A DNA stretch of 64,000 nucleotides from Scytalidium lignicola. Taxonomy: Eukaryota; Ascomycota; Leotiomycetes. Both the position numbers and the translations under genes were made by a program. Within the stretch, counting starts at the first letter, position 1, and every line of letters begins with the position of its first letter. The stretch covers positions 1 through 64,000 of the forward strand of contig NCSJ02000083.1 of assembly GCA_002812745.2 (NCBI GenBank), read 5' to 3'. A model generated the notes under the pieces. The model worked only from the letters and a program-made list of their open reading frames with translations, made no database searches and was not told where the DNA came from. Shown here in pieces: positions 46,185 through 60,400 of this stretch.

Positions 46185-49100
46185 TAAAGATCTGGAAATT
46201 CGTCAACTTCTTCTTAAGTTAATGTATAAAGTATAGAAAAGGATTTTTGTTGTGAACTAGAATAATTGAACCTCAGCATTATGTTAATGCTAAAGCCTAA
46301 TTCAATACCAATAGTAGAGTTGTACCCAACATGTTAAACACATTTAATTGTGATATTGCAAGTAAGATATAAGTATAACGCAGTTGTAAAACATAAACCT
46401 CAATCATCAACAGAAGAACTAACAATGCTAAAGCTATAAAGATAAGGAATACAACTAAAGAGAGGTGATAAAGTAAGAGTTAAGTAATAACAAACATAAG
46501 GATTTACTATAATTTAACCAGCTAATTAAGGAGAGAAACATACATAAAGTACTTTAGTTAGCAAAAAAAATTTATATCTTAAATTCAAATATAAAACAAT
46601 TATGAAGTAATCTAATAACAACAATAATGTATTAATTACTTGTAAAGACTTGAAAGAAGCATTTGCAGAAGTTATTCAACCTTAAGAGTATATATAAGCC
46701 TAGATAACAGCCTTCTTAACAATAACAATACAATCTGATAATAAGTATATAGAGAATACACAGTAAAGGACTTGTAGACTACTAATGNAAAAAAGACTAT
46801 GAAATCATCATATATACTTCAAGTATATTATTAAAGCTTAAGAATTACAACTTACAAGATATAATAATAATAATTAATACAATTACATTTTTACAAGATA
46901 GTATATATGTAATAAGACAATTACTTAATAATAATATAATAATAGTCTTTGAAGATGGTAAAAAAAGAATAGTATTTACTTAATATATAATAAGTTTAAA
47001 AAAGTATTTAGAGAAGAAGTGCAAATTGTTAGTAGTAAAGTTGTTATATATACTAAGAGTATATTTGATTACTTGTTAGCTGAATATAACAAAGCTTTAA
47101 TCAAAGAAATATTAGNAAAAAGAGAATAAAATAATAATACTTTAAGTTAAAGCTTATTAAGCTTATAAAAGAGGTTAATAGTAGAAAGGCTGTTTATATA
47201 TTAAACTAACAATTACAAGAAACATATACAGACTTATAGACTAAGGTTTATATTAAGAAGGTTAAGTATTTTATTATAAGTTATTTAAGAATAAGTTATA
47301 ATTAAAGTAATGTTTTAAATGCTAAGCTTAAGAACATTATACATAATACTACAAGATGAAGAAGTAGTATTCTTATTGTACAAGAGCAACACATAAAGGA
47401 GAAGAAGAAGAATGTTTAATAAACTTAAGAGAAATTATGTTTAAGTGTTATAGTTATAACAAGGAATATATAACATTTAATTAAAGTTGTTTAATAGTAA
47501 AAGAGTATTAAGATTAAGTAAAAAAAGGCATATAAAAAACAAAGTAATAAAATTAACTAGACTAAATAACACAATCTATACTATAGCTTAACTTAACATA
47601 GTTAAACTAATAAAAAAGTAATAAAGAAGAAGAGTAATAAATAACATTTAAAAGGAAAAAACTTAGAACTCAAGCAAACTTATAAAGTAAACTTACAAGT
47701 CTAAGTATTATAAGAAGAATAAATAGAAATATCTTAGACAAATTCTCAAGTTAACATAATAACTTTATATCTAGTTAACTATTACTTAGTTTATTGTCAA
47801 GCTTTATAATTAGTCAAAACAATGAAGATTTAATAAACTAGTAATAACAAACTAGTTAACAAAGTAATATAATAATAAACATAATTATAATACAACTATA
47901 ATTATAATCTTATACTAAAACTAAAATAGAAGATGTAAATATATAATAAAAGCATTAAAGGATAATAATAAGTACAATATATTAACAATCTAAGAATTAT
48001 AACTAAATAAACAAACTAAAGATATATACTGTTTAAATAACAAGAATTACTAAAGAATATAAGATGACAGAAGAGTAATTATATACATATACAAATGTTA
48101 TAAATTAATTGTATAATTGTATAAAGTAGAAGAGGATTAAGTAAAAGTAGTGTTTATAATTGAAAATATAATGGTTTACTTGATATACTTAGATATATAA
48201 CCTTAAATTAGCATATACTTATTTATAATCTTATTATAACAGAATTAGAAAATCATATAGTATTAACAAGTAATTTTAATTAACATTACTTAATATAGGA
48301 TAAAGAAAAAAGAATAAGCAATAAAGTCAATAAATTGTTAATACTAGTATAATAATAAAGGCTTAAACTTGTTATACCCTAAGGAGAACTTATATGAAGA
48401 CAAGATAATAGTAAGGACTTAACTATAAACTATACTTAACATACAACAAACCTTTGAATTCAATATATAAGAGCTGAAGACTGGACTAGCTCAGACTATA
48501 CTTTATAACTTATCAAAATCAAACTTAAAACAAGTAAATAATAAACATACAACAAAGAACTAGGCTATAGTTAAAGACTAATAAACTATGNAAAAAGTTA
48601 AAATAATAATAACTAGCTTATTACTTTTACTAGGCTATATATTTACCAAGGAGTAATTAAATAAAGTAATTAATATATTAACAAAACAATTAATTAATAT
48701 TATAAATAAGATAATATCTAAAAAGAAGTTATTAGTTAATTACTCAACATTATAATAGAATTACACAATTAAAAAAGCAACTAAGATTACTTAGAAAGTA
48801 AAATATTAATAGTATATAAATAAATCTTTGTAGAATTGTCAGAACTTAGATTAAACTCTTAAGGAACAAAAGGAAAGNAATTACNTAAGCTTAAACAAAA
48901 AGNTAATAATAANNAATAATAATAATAACAAAGGATACTTACAAGTTGTGAATGCTTAAACAATAAGCATGAATATATAACTATATACTTGTTAACTTGT
49001 CAAAGATCTTAAAGTTATATAATAACAACCTAAAAAGACTATTAATATATATACATAATAAGAAAGCAATAATACTCATAGTTAAGTTTTTCTTAAAAGT

Positions 49101-51425
49101 ACAAACAGATTATATCAAACTATAAAACACAAATCAAACAAGAGTAATTAAGATAAACAGAAGTTATAATAAAGTAATTGTTATACAAGTACTTCACAAG
49201 GCTAAAGCATGGAAAACACTAAGGCTAGACTAATTAACCAATAAGTTTCTACAAGCTTATAATTAGCTATTACAATGAATTCTAACAGTCTTAGTCAAAA
49301 CAAGCTTTAGACTAGAATACTTTCCTTACAATTATTATATAGTAAATATGATAGTACTACAGAAACCAAGCAAGACAATGGAACAATTATAACAAGCTAG
49401 AGGATAGTAACTAATCATACTACTTAGTTGTATAACAAAAGTATTCAAAGTTATAATAGTTACTTATATTATAAAAACAATAAAGAAATAAGGATTACTC
49501 TCAAAAGGACAAATAGGAAATAAACATAGTAAATCTATAGAATTAGCAATAAGGACAATAACAAACATTGTTTATATAATATAAAGCTAAAGCATTGTTA
49601 CATTACTATTACAATTTAATCTTAAAAGAGTATTTAACATAATAGATTACAAGTAATTACAACATACACTTTAGAAGAAAAGCTTCTTATAATAGTTAAT
49701 AAGTTAGATTAACAATTACTTAATAAACAAGATTACTTATTTATCCTTCAACAGTAAAATAACCTAGTTAATCTTAATAAAGACAAGAGTCTTATAAAGT
49801 TCTTTACTCTTACTAATATTATTTATGTTATATATCTCTACTTTATATAATAAATTAAGAAAGATAAAAGGTTTAACTATAATCAGCTTTACAGATAATA
49901 TAAACCTTCTTAGTTGTACATATATTATAAAGAGTTGTTATAAGATATTAGAAATAAGCTGGAAAATATGCAAAAGGTAAGTAGTATACAAAGGTATACA
50001 ATTTGAAGCAAGTAAAAGCAAGTTAATACACTTTATATACACTTATATAATAAGGAAGGAGTTAATATACCTTGGTAATGAAGAATTGAAGCTTAAAGAA
50101 TTAGCTTGTTTTTTAAGGATCTAGCTTGACCAGTAACTTAACTTCAAAGCTTATATAAAGGCAATTAAGAAAAAGTTAATTATACAAACATTTACATTAA
50201 TAAGATTAGTAGTGAAGACATAAGGATACAACTTCATAAGAGTAAAACAGATTTATATAATAGTTATACAAAGTGTAATTACATATAGTACTATTATATA
50301 TTATCAACTTACAAAATCTAATGGTAATCCAAGGAGAATTAACTGCTGCTTACTTACAGTATAATCACAATGTCTTTATATAATAACAAGAGCTTATAAA
50401 GACATTTCAATTCAAAGCTTAAAGACAAAGACATTCTGCTTACTGTTAGACTTATACTTGAACGAAAGAGTAACAGCATTCAAGGATTACCTTAATCACA
50501 CAAGCCTGAAGTAAGTAATTTACTGAATAAGTAATAAAGCAACAAGACTCTTGAAGAAAAGAAGAAGACATAAGTAGCAAACAAAAAAGCAGTTACTCAA
50601 AGAAAGCAATGAATATAAGGTAACATAGTTATAATAATGGAAAGGTTACTAAGCAACATCAAAGGCAATTAATATAACTATAACAAGAGATTAGAAAACA
50701 AGATAAACCTGAAGCTTTGAAGTTGTTAAGCTAGCTAAGCTATATAGTTATACAAAAGTTATAGACTTTCTTACTTTTGACNAAAAAAGCATTATTCTTA
50801 TATAATAAGCTAAATAAAGTAGTTAGCTTACTAATTACACAAATTCATACTAGTAAAATTAGACTATAAGCATATTTGTTTAGACGTTATGTACTTGATA
50901 TAAACATATTACTATGTAATTGTAAACTTGTAAAAAAAAACAACTTACTATTTAATCATTAACTGTCCAAACCTAGAACAAACAAGAAAGAGCCTTAAAA
51001 CAAGAGCTTATACAATAAGAAACTTGAGAAAGATACTAAGAAGTTGTCAAGGATATAAACAAATTATTAGCTAGATGTTAACTACAAGAAGGTTACAAGA
51101 GTACAAATTAGTAGTATAACTAAGGATCTAAGAGCAGAACAAGACAACAACGAAGTAATAATGTCTCAGAGAATTGAGTTATTAACTACTAACTTAATAG
51201 TACAGCAAAACTCTCCTTAACCAAGCTGGTAAGCTAAGTATTAGACAAGAGGATAGTAGAGACAAGGCAAGGCAACTGCACCTAAGTAGATAAAGAGCAG
51301 CATAAAGGTTTTCACCTAGCCAAGGAGCTAGCATGGTTTCCTGTATGATAGTATAATTATCCTGCATACCCTTAGGATAGCCTTATAACCTATAATATAA
51401 GAATAATAATAATAATAAATTAGTT
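46185..51425 (+). mobile_element. LINE retrotransposon (Tad1/I-like), RIP-degraded
   Basis: A first region near 47300-47560 has a CCHC-like remnant (CYSYNKEYITFN). An endonuclease may occupy about 47750-48900 but is unclear. The RT follows: VLQKPSKTMEQL near 49360, LLSKGQIGNKHSKSIELAI near 49500, and a degraded catalytic region after it. The 3' end is a run of aat units at 51404-51420, typical of a LINE tail. It abuts a Gypsy element cut inside RT. The left boundary is approximate. Confidence 0.6.
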
Positions 51426-51429
51426 TATA

Positions 51430-54349
51430 AGTTAATTTAAACTCTTTTTTAAACTTTATCTTATGATCTTATAGTTTATACTTAGATAAGGCTAAATCAT
51501 CAAGTCTTTTTATAAACAACTCTAGTTATTCATAATATTCCTTAAGAATATATTTTAAAGTTTTATCAACATAAATAACTCTTAAAGATATTGAATTTTA
51601 TTCTTTTTTTAAGAAGGTAATTATACTTGTTCTTTAATTGATTATTAGATTATACTTCTTTATCCATTTGATTCTTAGTATTACTTAATATATTCTTAGT
51701 TGTATAATATTAAAGGATATTTTTTCCTAATAATCATTGTTAATCCTTATGTTTAATTTATAAGTTTAAACATTAATTACTCTCTTGACTATATTACTGT
51801 TTGTTAATAATATTAAGTAGTTATTCTTCTTAACTCTTATACTAAGTTTAAATCACTTTATAACTTGTTTATTAATAAAGTTTCTTTTAATTTCTAAATT
51901 AATTAAGGCTTTTATTAGCTTTTTATACAATTTTATATTTATGTATAATAAGCTTTTATTATTCATAAAGTAAAGATTAATGTTTTTAACATTGTTGATT
52001 AATATATTATCTTTGATTTCTAGATCTTCAATATTCTCTTAAAGTTCCTTAAACAATGTTATTCATCTCTTTATAAGATTTCTTAGCCTTAGTCTATTTA
52101 AGCTTTTATCATCTATGAATGTATATGCATCTTATACTTATTCTGCTATTTCATTTCTAAAGTGTTCTTTTATTTTAATAATAAAGATATTACTTTCCTT
52201 AAGAATTCTTTTTTTAGAATTCAAAGAGTATATTATTACTTCTTAGTTGAATTATTGATTAATCTTTTATATTAATTTGTCTTTTCCTAATAGTATAATA
52301 AGTAACTTTAAAGGTAGTAAATCTTCCTCTAGCTTATTAACTATAAGTAAAGCTTTTATATCTTAATTAACTTGTTTAACAATGATTTTAATAAGTTCTT
52401 TTCATTAAGTATAATATTATTCAACTTCAAGTAATTGTTTTACTGATTTTCTTAAGCTTTAGATTTCTTTGTACTATGTTTTTGCCTTTGTTTAGTCTTG
52501 TTAGAAAGTTATTATTAAATAACCTTCTTATTATAAGTTATATCATCTTTATATAACATAACTTAATCNTTTTTTTTATTATTATCTAGATATTCTTAAG
52601 CATTTAGTCAAAGTCATCTTGTATTTAAGTTCTTTCTATTAATAAGAAAGACTTGTATATCCTTTTCTTTATGGTGATACTCTGAAGGTTAGTCTTATAA
52701 ACTAGAATAAGATCTTTAAGATTGAACTTATATTTTTTTATAATTATTTCCTTTTATTATATAATTTAATAAAGTTGACTTTTGTTTAAGATTTCTTATT
52801 CTCTTAGTCTTCTTATACTAATTGTCAGATAGTATCTTAGAATTAATGTTTCTTCTAAAATAAGATATTGTTCTATTAGTATAACCTTAAAGTTTATTAG
52901 TATAATCATCTAGATTCTACTAACTCTTAGAATTAATCTTTATCTATTCTAGTTCTTAACTTTCTTCTTATCCTAAGAGTATCTTATATGTTAAATCCTT
53001 TTTATTATCATAAATGTTGTTTTATTAACTTTCTTATTGAATATTTCTTCTAAGCTTAAGCTTTCTTCTGAAGATTCTAACAAGATATCCTTAATTCTTA
53101 AGATTCTTATAACTTTAACCTTAACTAATATACTTGACTTGTTATTCTTCTTATAAGTATTTATTATATGTTTAAGAAGTTTATACTTAAAATATAACTT
53201 ATTTTTTCTTCTCTTGTTAAGTTCTTTAAGTAATATTCTAAAAGAATTCCTCTTTTTACTTCTTCNTTTTAAAATGTTTTTTTTTCTTTATAACATTCAA
53301 CTTTATAAAGTTTTCTTAATCCTTCTTATTATTAATCTTCCTTTGGTTAAAGTAAGATTTACNTTTTTTTGTCTAAGCTTATCTTATACTGCTTATTCTT
53401 GATCTTGATAGACAAGTTAACAAGAGTATTAAATATAATAATTATAAACTGTTAATATAGTTCTTCTTTAATAAAGTCCTTTAAGTTAATCTTATACTGA
53501 TATATATATACTTCTTTTCCTTAGTTAACTAATATTATATATTAATGATAAAGTATTATATATTCACTAAAGTTCTTTGTTTAAGATAAGTTAATTATTT
53601 CTTAACATTTTTTTTTCATTAATATCCTTATATAAATGTTTGAGTTCTTCTGTATAATTAACTTAACTTATAATAATGTTAATTACTTCTTACTTCTTTG
53701 TTTCTTTGTTCATTATGAATTATTTATCCTTAAAAGGTTAAAACTAAGTTTTAATTACTTTTCTTAAGTATATTAACATTTACAAAACTTTATACATGTT
53801 TTCAAGTAATAATTGATTATTTAATATTAAATAAGTTCTTATTTACATAAAATATACTTTTAACTTCTTTTTGTCTTCATAAAACAAATCTAGTTTAATA
53901 ATTTTAACTTCTTTAAAAGTAGTTATTAAAACTTATTTGATATTATTCTTTAGTTCAAAGTCTAGATCAAAGTTTAGACTTAAAACTCTTAATACTAAAG
54001 TTGGTTTTAAGTTAGATTTAAGTAATAAAGATATTAACTTCTTTTTTGCAATTCTTGATAATTCTCTTATAATTAATTCTTTTGTTAATCTAATAAGTTA
54101 TTTTAATAGTATAATAACTTCTTTTAATATTTTTTCTTGAATATTAACTTCTTTGATAATTTGGTTCTTATCTTAGTCTTCTTCAGAATTATCTTCTGAA
54201 CTTTCCTCAAATCTTTCTTTTAATTCCTCTTCAGATTCTTCTTTAAAGCCTTCTTCAAAATCTTCTTTAAGTTGTTATTCATTATTGTTATCTATTAGTA
54301 TATTTGTTTTCAAATCTTGACTTATCAAGATAAGTAATGTTCAAAATGT
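51430..54349 (-). mobile_element. 5' half of a Ty3/Gypsy element (gag to start of RT), RIP-degraded
   Basis: On the minus strand the gag-like part (about 54200-53600) reads FYEDKKKLKVYF and LENMYKVL, fitting Gypsy gag. Further on, about 51780-51430, the protease-to-RT linker reads IYVDKTLKYILKEYYE, then DDLALSKYKL and DHKIKFKKEF, fitting the block before Gypsy RT. The element stops there, at the LINE tail. Its 5' LTR is at 54350-54669. Confidence 0.6.
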
Positions 54350-54669
54350 TATAAAATTATACTATTTAAGTTATTAGATAGCTAAGGTAAGGTAGATGTT
54401 TAAGTATAATGGAAACAAAAGACACTTAAGTAAGTAATTAAATCAAAGATAAAATCTAGTAATATATTTAAGTTGAATATAAGGAGTCTACTCTTATGTT
54501 CTTATAGTATACTTATATAGATAATGAAATACAGTTAAACTCTTTAAAGTCCTCTAAAGATCTTAAGACTTCATCATATGACCTTTGATTGTTAAGTTCT
54601 TTATGTACACCNTTTTTGTATACTAAGCCTTAAGCTTATACTAATCAACTTGTTAGGTAAAACTTATAA
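54350..54669 (-). mobile_element. 5' LTR of the minus-strand Gypsy element
   Basis: Read on the minus strand it starts tgttataagttttacctaac and matches 56832-57190 over most of its length, including gtataagcttaaggcttagt and the later cttaaatatattactagatt region. The copy at 56832 is inverted relative to this one. Confidence 0.6.
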
Positions 54670-54799
54670 CATTTAAAATTAGAAGNTTTTAAAATAAGTA
54701 ATCTTAAAGATCTTGAAAATTCAAGAGATTATAATTTAAAAAAGTAGTTAAACAATAAATATAAAGACAAAAATCCATAATGTTATAGTTAAATGTTAA

Positions 54800-56831
54800 A
54801 GTTAATAATTAATAAAGAATCTTGTAATATTATTAATTAGTTCAACGAATTCAATCAATTTAATTAGTTAAAAATGCAAAGTAATCAAAATAATTTATTC
54901 AACAACATTTTAAAGATGATTTCAATTAGTTTAAAGAGATAGATAAAGACAAAAATTATAATTAGTTTTTAAGAAATTTGATTAAACAAACGAATAGTTC
55001 AGAGTAATATAATTAGTTAAAGATTATAAAGTTTTAATAATTTAAAAGATTATTCAAATTCAAAAGACAATTTAAAAAAACAACTTCNAAAAACATAATT
55101 CAAAAGAGTAATATTTAATTTTATTAGTCAATTATATGATTTAAAGTAATATTATTAGTTAAAGACAAGATGTTAAAGGTTATTCAAGTAATACAGAATA
55201 GTATAAAGCTTACAAACAAGAAGACAATGATTAAGAGAATAATTCAAGATATAAAAGTAATTATTATTATTCAATTCTATTAGACAATTCAACAATTCAA
55301 GTAATATTATTAATTAGAAAAGTAAAGTTAACAATTATTATTTATATATAAAATTTATAGATGGTTTACAATTAATTCAAGAATAAAAATAATGATTTAA
55401 AGAATATAATTCAAAAAAGAAAGTTAAAGATAATATAAAGAATAATAAAGATTAGTATTTTTCTATTTGATTAGTTAACTTAATAAATTCAAACAATTTG
55501 ATTAGTCAAAAGCATAAAGTTAACTAGTTATATTCATTTATAAGTGTTTAAGGACAATTTAAAAAACAATAAAGAAAATGAGAATAATTATAATTTAATA
55601 ATATTAAACAATTTAATAATTATAAATGATAATTACAAATGATTTGATTAGTTAAAACTAAAGAATTCTACAATATAATTAGCTAGTTAACTTTAAAAGA
55701 CAAGTATAATTTATAATAGTTATTAATATTCAGAATTATTAATAAGTATTAAAAACAAAGAGTAAATAAACAATTTAATAATATAATTAATTGAAAGTTA
55801 GTATTCTAGTATTTAATTAGTCAATTAATTTCAAGGATATATAAATAATACTAAAGAGTTAAGTTAATATACTAGAATTATAGTTAAGTTTNAAAACTTT
55901 NAAAAGCTTTAAACAAAGTAATAATTAAACAATTTAGTAAACAATTTCAAATGATTTAATTAGTCAAAGCTTAAATACAATTAATCAGATAGTTTTCAAG
56001 GATATATATAATTATACTAAAAAGCTAAGAAGTTATAATAGAAGAATAAAGTCAACGATTAATTTTATAATATTATTAATTAAGTTTAGCATTTTAACAA
56101 TATAATTAGTCAGAGTTATAATTAAAGATACAATTNAAAAAACAAGAATAATAATTATAATTTAAGAAAGATTCAAGGGATAATATAAAGAATAACAATG
56201 ATTATAATACTTTAATTTGATTAGTCAATTTCATAATTTTAAATGATCTTATTAGTTAGAACTATAAGATTATTAAGTATTATTCATATAAAAGGTTTGT
56301 AAATAGATTTAGAAAACAATATGTTTAATTGATAACTTAAGGAATTTAATAAGTTTTAAGTAATTTAACTTGTAATTAAAGTAATTAAAGTAGTTTATCA
56401 CTTATAACTTAATTATATATATAGTTTAAAAGTGTAGTTTTGACTAATTTAAGTTAGCAATTCAGGATAAGATTAAAACAATTTAACTAATAAAAATATT
56501 TGATTTTAAAACTATTTAACTAATTAAAAGTAAATTCAATATATAACTTGAAGACAATTTAAAGAGGTAATTCAAAAGAGAAAGATAACATAAAGGATAT
56601 ATAAGATATTAATTATTTTATATAATTAATCAATTTCAACAATTATAAATAGTTTTTAATAATTTGATTAGTTTTTAAGTTTAACAAAATAATTTCTAAA
56701 ATATTCTAAAGGTTATTTAGCTTAAAGAATAATATAACTTATGATTATATAATATAATTAGTTAATTTTAAACAATTTCATTAGTTAACATCAGAAAACA
56801 AAAGCTTAAAAATAGTTTAAAAGGTTAGTTT
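54800..56831. repeat. Degenerate repeat array with motif atttRattagtYaa
   Basis: The motif attagttaa/attagtcaa, usually preceded by tttaat or tttgat, appears about twenty times (for example near 54868, 55012, 55466, 55500, 55640, 55955, 56107, 56218, 56754). It is often in pairs about 25-35 bp apart. A second motif, gacaatttaaaaaaca, recurs near 55062, 55553 and 56131. No coding relic is visible. This looks like an old tandem repeat eroded to A+T. It lies between two outward-facing LTR copies. Confidence 0.5.
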
Positions 56832-57190
56832 ATATTATAAGTTTAACTGAACAAGTTAATTAGTATAAGCTTAAGGCTTAGTACACAATAAGTATACATA
56901 GAGAACTTAATAATTAAGAGGTTACATGACTAAGATCATCAGATCAGAGTAATCTAATAATCTAAAAGCTTAAATCAAGGGATTATAGTAATCTAATAAT
57001 CTAACTTTGATTTTATTATNTATATAAGTANATTATAAGAATATAAAAGTAAACTTNTNATGTTCAACTTAAATACATTATTAGATCTTGCCTTTAACTT
57101 AATCACTTACTCAAGTATCTCCTGTTTCCATTGTCTTTGAACATTTACCTTATCCTTAACTATCTAATAACCTGGATAACATAGTTTTAT
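56832..57190 (+). mobile_element. 5' LTR of a second, plus-strand Gypsy element
   Basis: Begins tattataagtttaactgaac, the RIP form of the tgttataag start of the inverted copy at 54669. After it comes a less mutated stretch coding DNINSTSSSAYTLFN, a likely gag start, which is interrupted by the Copia element and resumes at 63151. Confidence 0.5.
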
Positions 57191-57261
57191 AATAAACATA
57201 TCTTTATATCTAGATAATATAAATTCAACTTCTTCTTCAGCTTATACACTATTTAATATCA

Positions 57262-57463
57262 TATCAGTTCTACTTGTAATACATAGTATAATATATAACT
57301 CTACATAATATACTATTTATACTTTCATAGTAGTTCGTTGTTATCAAGGGGGAATAAAAGCATTGTAGAGCTGTAATAACTTTGTAAGCTCCTATTGCCT
57401 AATCTAGACTAGTCTACACTGCACATGCCCAGCATGTGACTACAGACGAATAATCTACCAACA
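57262..57463 (-). repeat. 3' LTR of the Copia element
   Basis: 202 bp, sharing gttatcaagggggaataa and gactagtctacactgcacat with the right copy. The start tatcagtt against tgttagtt differs only by transitions. Confidence 0.85.
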
Positions 57464-60400
57464 TTAAAGTTACTCTGAAGATGGGTAAACACTATACATA
57501 GCTTTAAAACACTTGAATCCAATGAGGTTTCCTAATCGTATGCTAATTTCCTATTCGGGAATAGCCTGAAATTCTTCTTCTGTAATATCTCCTCCTCTAT
57601 TATCCATAACATCCTGTTCTACCCATTCTATTATCTCCAAGTACACTTTGTTTATATTCAACAGTTGTTTTAGAGTATTAGATGGCTTTGCCTTAGTCAT
57701 GGAATCAGCTGGATTCATTATTCCCTAAATCCATTGTACTTCAATGATTTGACGTTGTTTATACACTTGTCAAAGGCATATTACGTTGATCATAAGATAT
57801 TTCTCCTACATAGTTCTCAGCTTGACAAGGCAATCATACAATAACCTCGAATCTATATACAAGACAAGTAAGAGTGTAATTCTAAGGATTCTTTTAATGG
57901 TTAACTTGATTGTAACTCTCATATTGAATCCATAAACCATTTTGTACAGTTTTAACATTAACACACTTTATGTTACTCTTTTACACTTGATTAACAATTA
58001 ATATAATATGTTTGCATTTCCTTTACAATTTACAAGTATTATAACATAGCCAATTTAAGAAGATAAGTTTGTATTATTTGTAAATAAGACATTTATAAAG
58101 ACTAATAATTATAATTCCTCTTTATTAAGCTTAACAAAGTAAATTCCCTTAATAATGTTCTAGAGTTGTTATTATAACTGTTTATTAAATACTTTCATGT
58201 CTTCCTTGTTAAGATTAATAGCTTAAGCAGCTATTAACAAGTTATAAAATACTTCTAGTTAGCAAACTAAGGTTATATATACTCTTAAAGCACATTATAC
58301 TATATATTACTCTTTAATAATACAATTTCAACATATAATCCCTTATAAGCTTGTTATAATAGCTAGTTTGCTTGTTATAAGTTGTAAGTTAGCATATTAA
58401 CACTTTTAGGTAAATATGATTCTAGCTTCCTCTAATTGTATCATTCCCTTGTTAAACTTGATTCTCTTCCTTATAATAAGCATTTTTTGCTTTTTCATAA
58501 GGAATTTAGCCTTCTCTAGTTACTCTTGCTCAAACTCCACAAATTGAACATCTCTGACAAACAAGGTATTATTAGTTTAGAGTTTTATAACACTAAATAG
58601 TTCAATGTTGTACAACAAGCATAAGTTATATATTGACAACTTTATAACAAGTATGTTAACATAGTAAAAGTAGTACATCTTGAACTAATAGTTTCTAGTT
58701 TTAAGGATTTTATAAAGTAGTTTTACAACTTGTAAAATCAAGCTTTCTAGAATATTAAATAATTATACAAGTTCCTTAAATGTTTATATATAAAAATCAT
58801 AATTTAACAAAGTAGTTAATTGAACATATGCTTAAAAGATGTCTTATAAGTACAAGTTTACATGTTCACCTTTTATAACAATAATACAAAGAATAATTCA
58901 CTAGTTAACTTGTTGAATAATAAGTAATTGTATTAAGATAAATCTTTTCTTATTATCCTTATACACTTATATAACAAAGTATAACTTCTTAAAAGCTTTC
59001 TCTATTCTCTTATACTTGATCTTGTCTACAAACTTAACATTGAATATACATATATCCTTAAGTATATCTTTAAAGTCTACAACTTCAAAAATACTCTTTT
59101 CAATCAATTCAACAAGCTTAGTTAATTAGGAAGCTATATATTATAATTAGCCAAGTTCTTTATCTTATAAGAAAACAATAATTTTAAGATATTTACAAAG
59201 TCTCTTACATCCTTGTTTTACAAGTAATTCTAGTAATAGAATAACTTTGATTGTCAAAGGATTTATACTTTCATTTCCATTTTGAACATCTTTGGATTTT
59301 CCTTATCAAATAAAGGAAATCATCTTTTAACTGTTATCTTTAATGTTTAAGTCTAGTAATTCAATTCTGTCTATTCCCTTTATAAGTATAAGATACAGTT
59401 TTATACTTGTTAACCTGAACAATATGTTCTTATATAATAATATTAATATATACATTTCCTTGTCTATGCTAATAAGCTTGTATAACCTATTCTATTTGCT
59501 ACTTTAACTTGTATTTCTTACTCTCCAGACAAGTACATCTAAATTCAATGGTAAGTCATGAACATCATTGATGTTAAGGTTATTACAAGTATTGAGTATA
59601 TCTTAAACCAACCATTTTGCCCTGATTTTGGTGATTTCCTCTATTACTTTCTTGATTATTATAACTTTTTGTATAACTATTAAAGCTAGAGTATTATACT
59701 CTGACATACATAAGTAAGTACTGTAAACAAGGAGTATAAGAATAAGTTTATCAAGTCTTGCCAAATCATTAACAACCTTAAATGTCATTTATAAGGTTAT
59801 ATCCTTGTCAAGATCATAGATTTCAGCTATAATTATCTAGTAAGCATATTATACAAATACATAATATCATTTAACTTAACCAATTAAATTATAAGCTTCT
59901 ACTAGAACAACTTTAAAAGTTATTCTTATAATTATAATACTTTGTTAAAATTCTTTACTCATAAAGTTCTTTCTTATGTTAATTACAATTTAATCTAAGA
60001 GTCTTAAGTAAATATTAATCCAACAAGCTTATAAAGTGTCTTATATATACTTTGTAATTATGTTTTAGAATTATTTACCAACTTAATAGTATATTCTTTT
60101 GTTAATAACATGTAAAACAAGTTTACTATCTATATAAAAGATATCGATGATAATAAAATAGTTAAAGTCGACATTATCTTATAAGTTGAACCTGAATCTT
60201 CTTAGCAATTTAACATAACATTAGTATTGACTATAATACTTAAAGAGATATTCTAATACTTCTTTATTAATATTATGACTAATATAATCTAGAATGCATT
60301 GTAATCACATTATGAATAAATGCTTAAAGCATTTGTATAAATACTATAACTTTATGTTAGTCAAGAAACAAGGATTTTCCTTGAGTAAGTTAATAATGAA

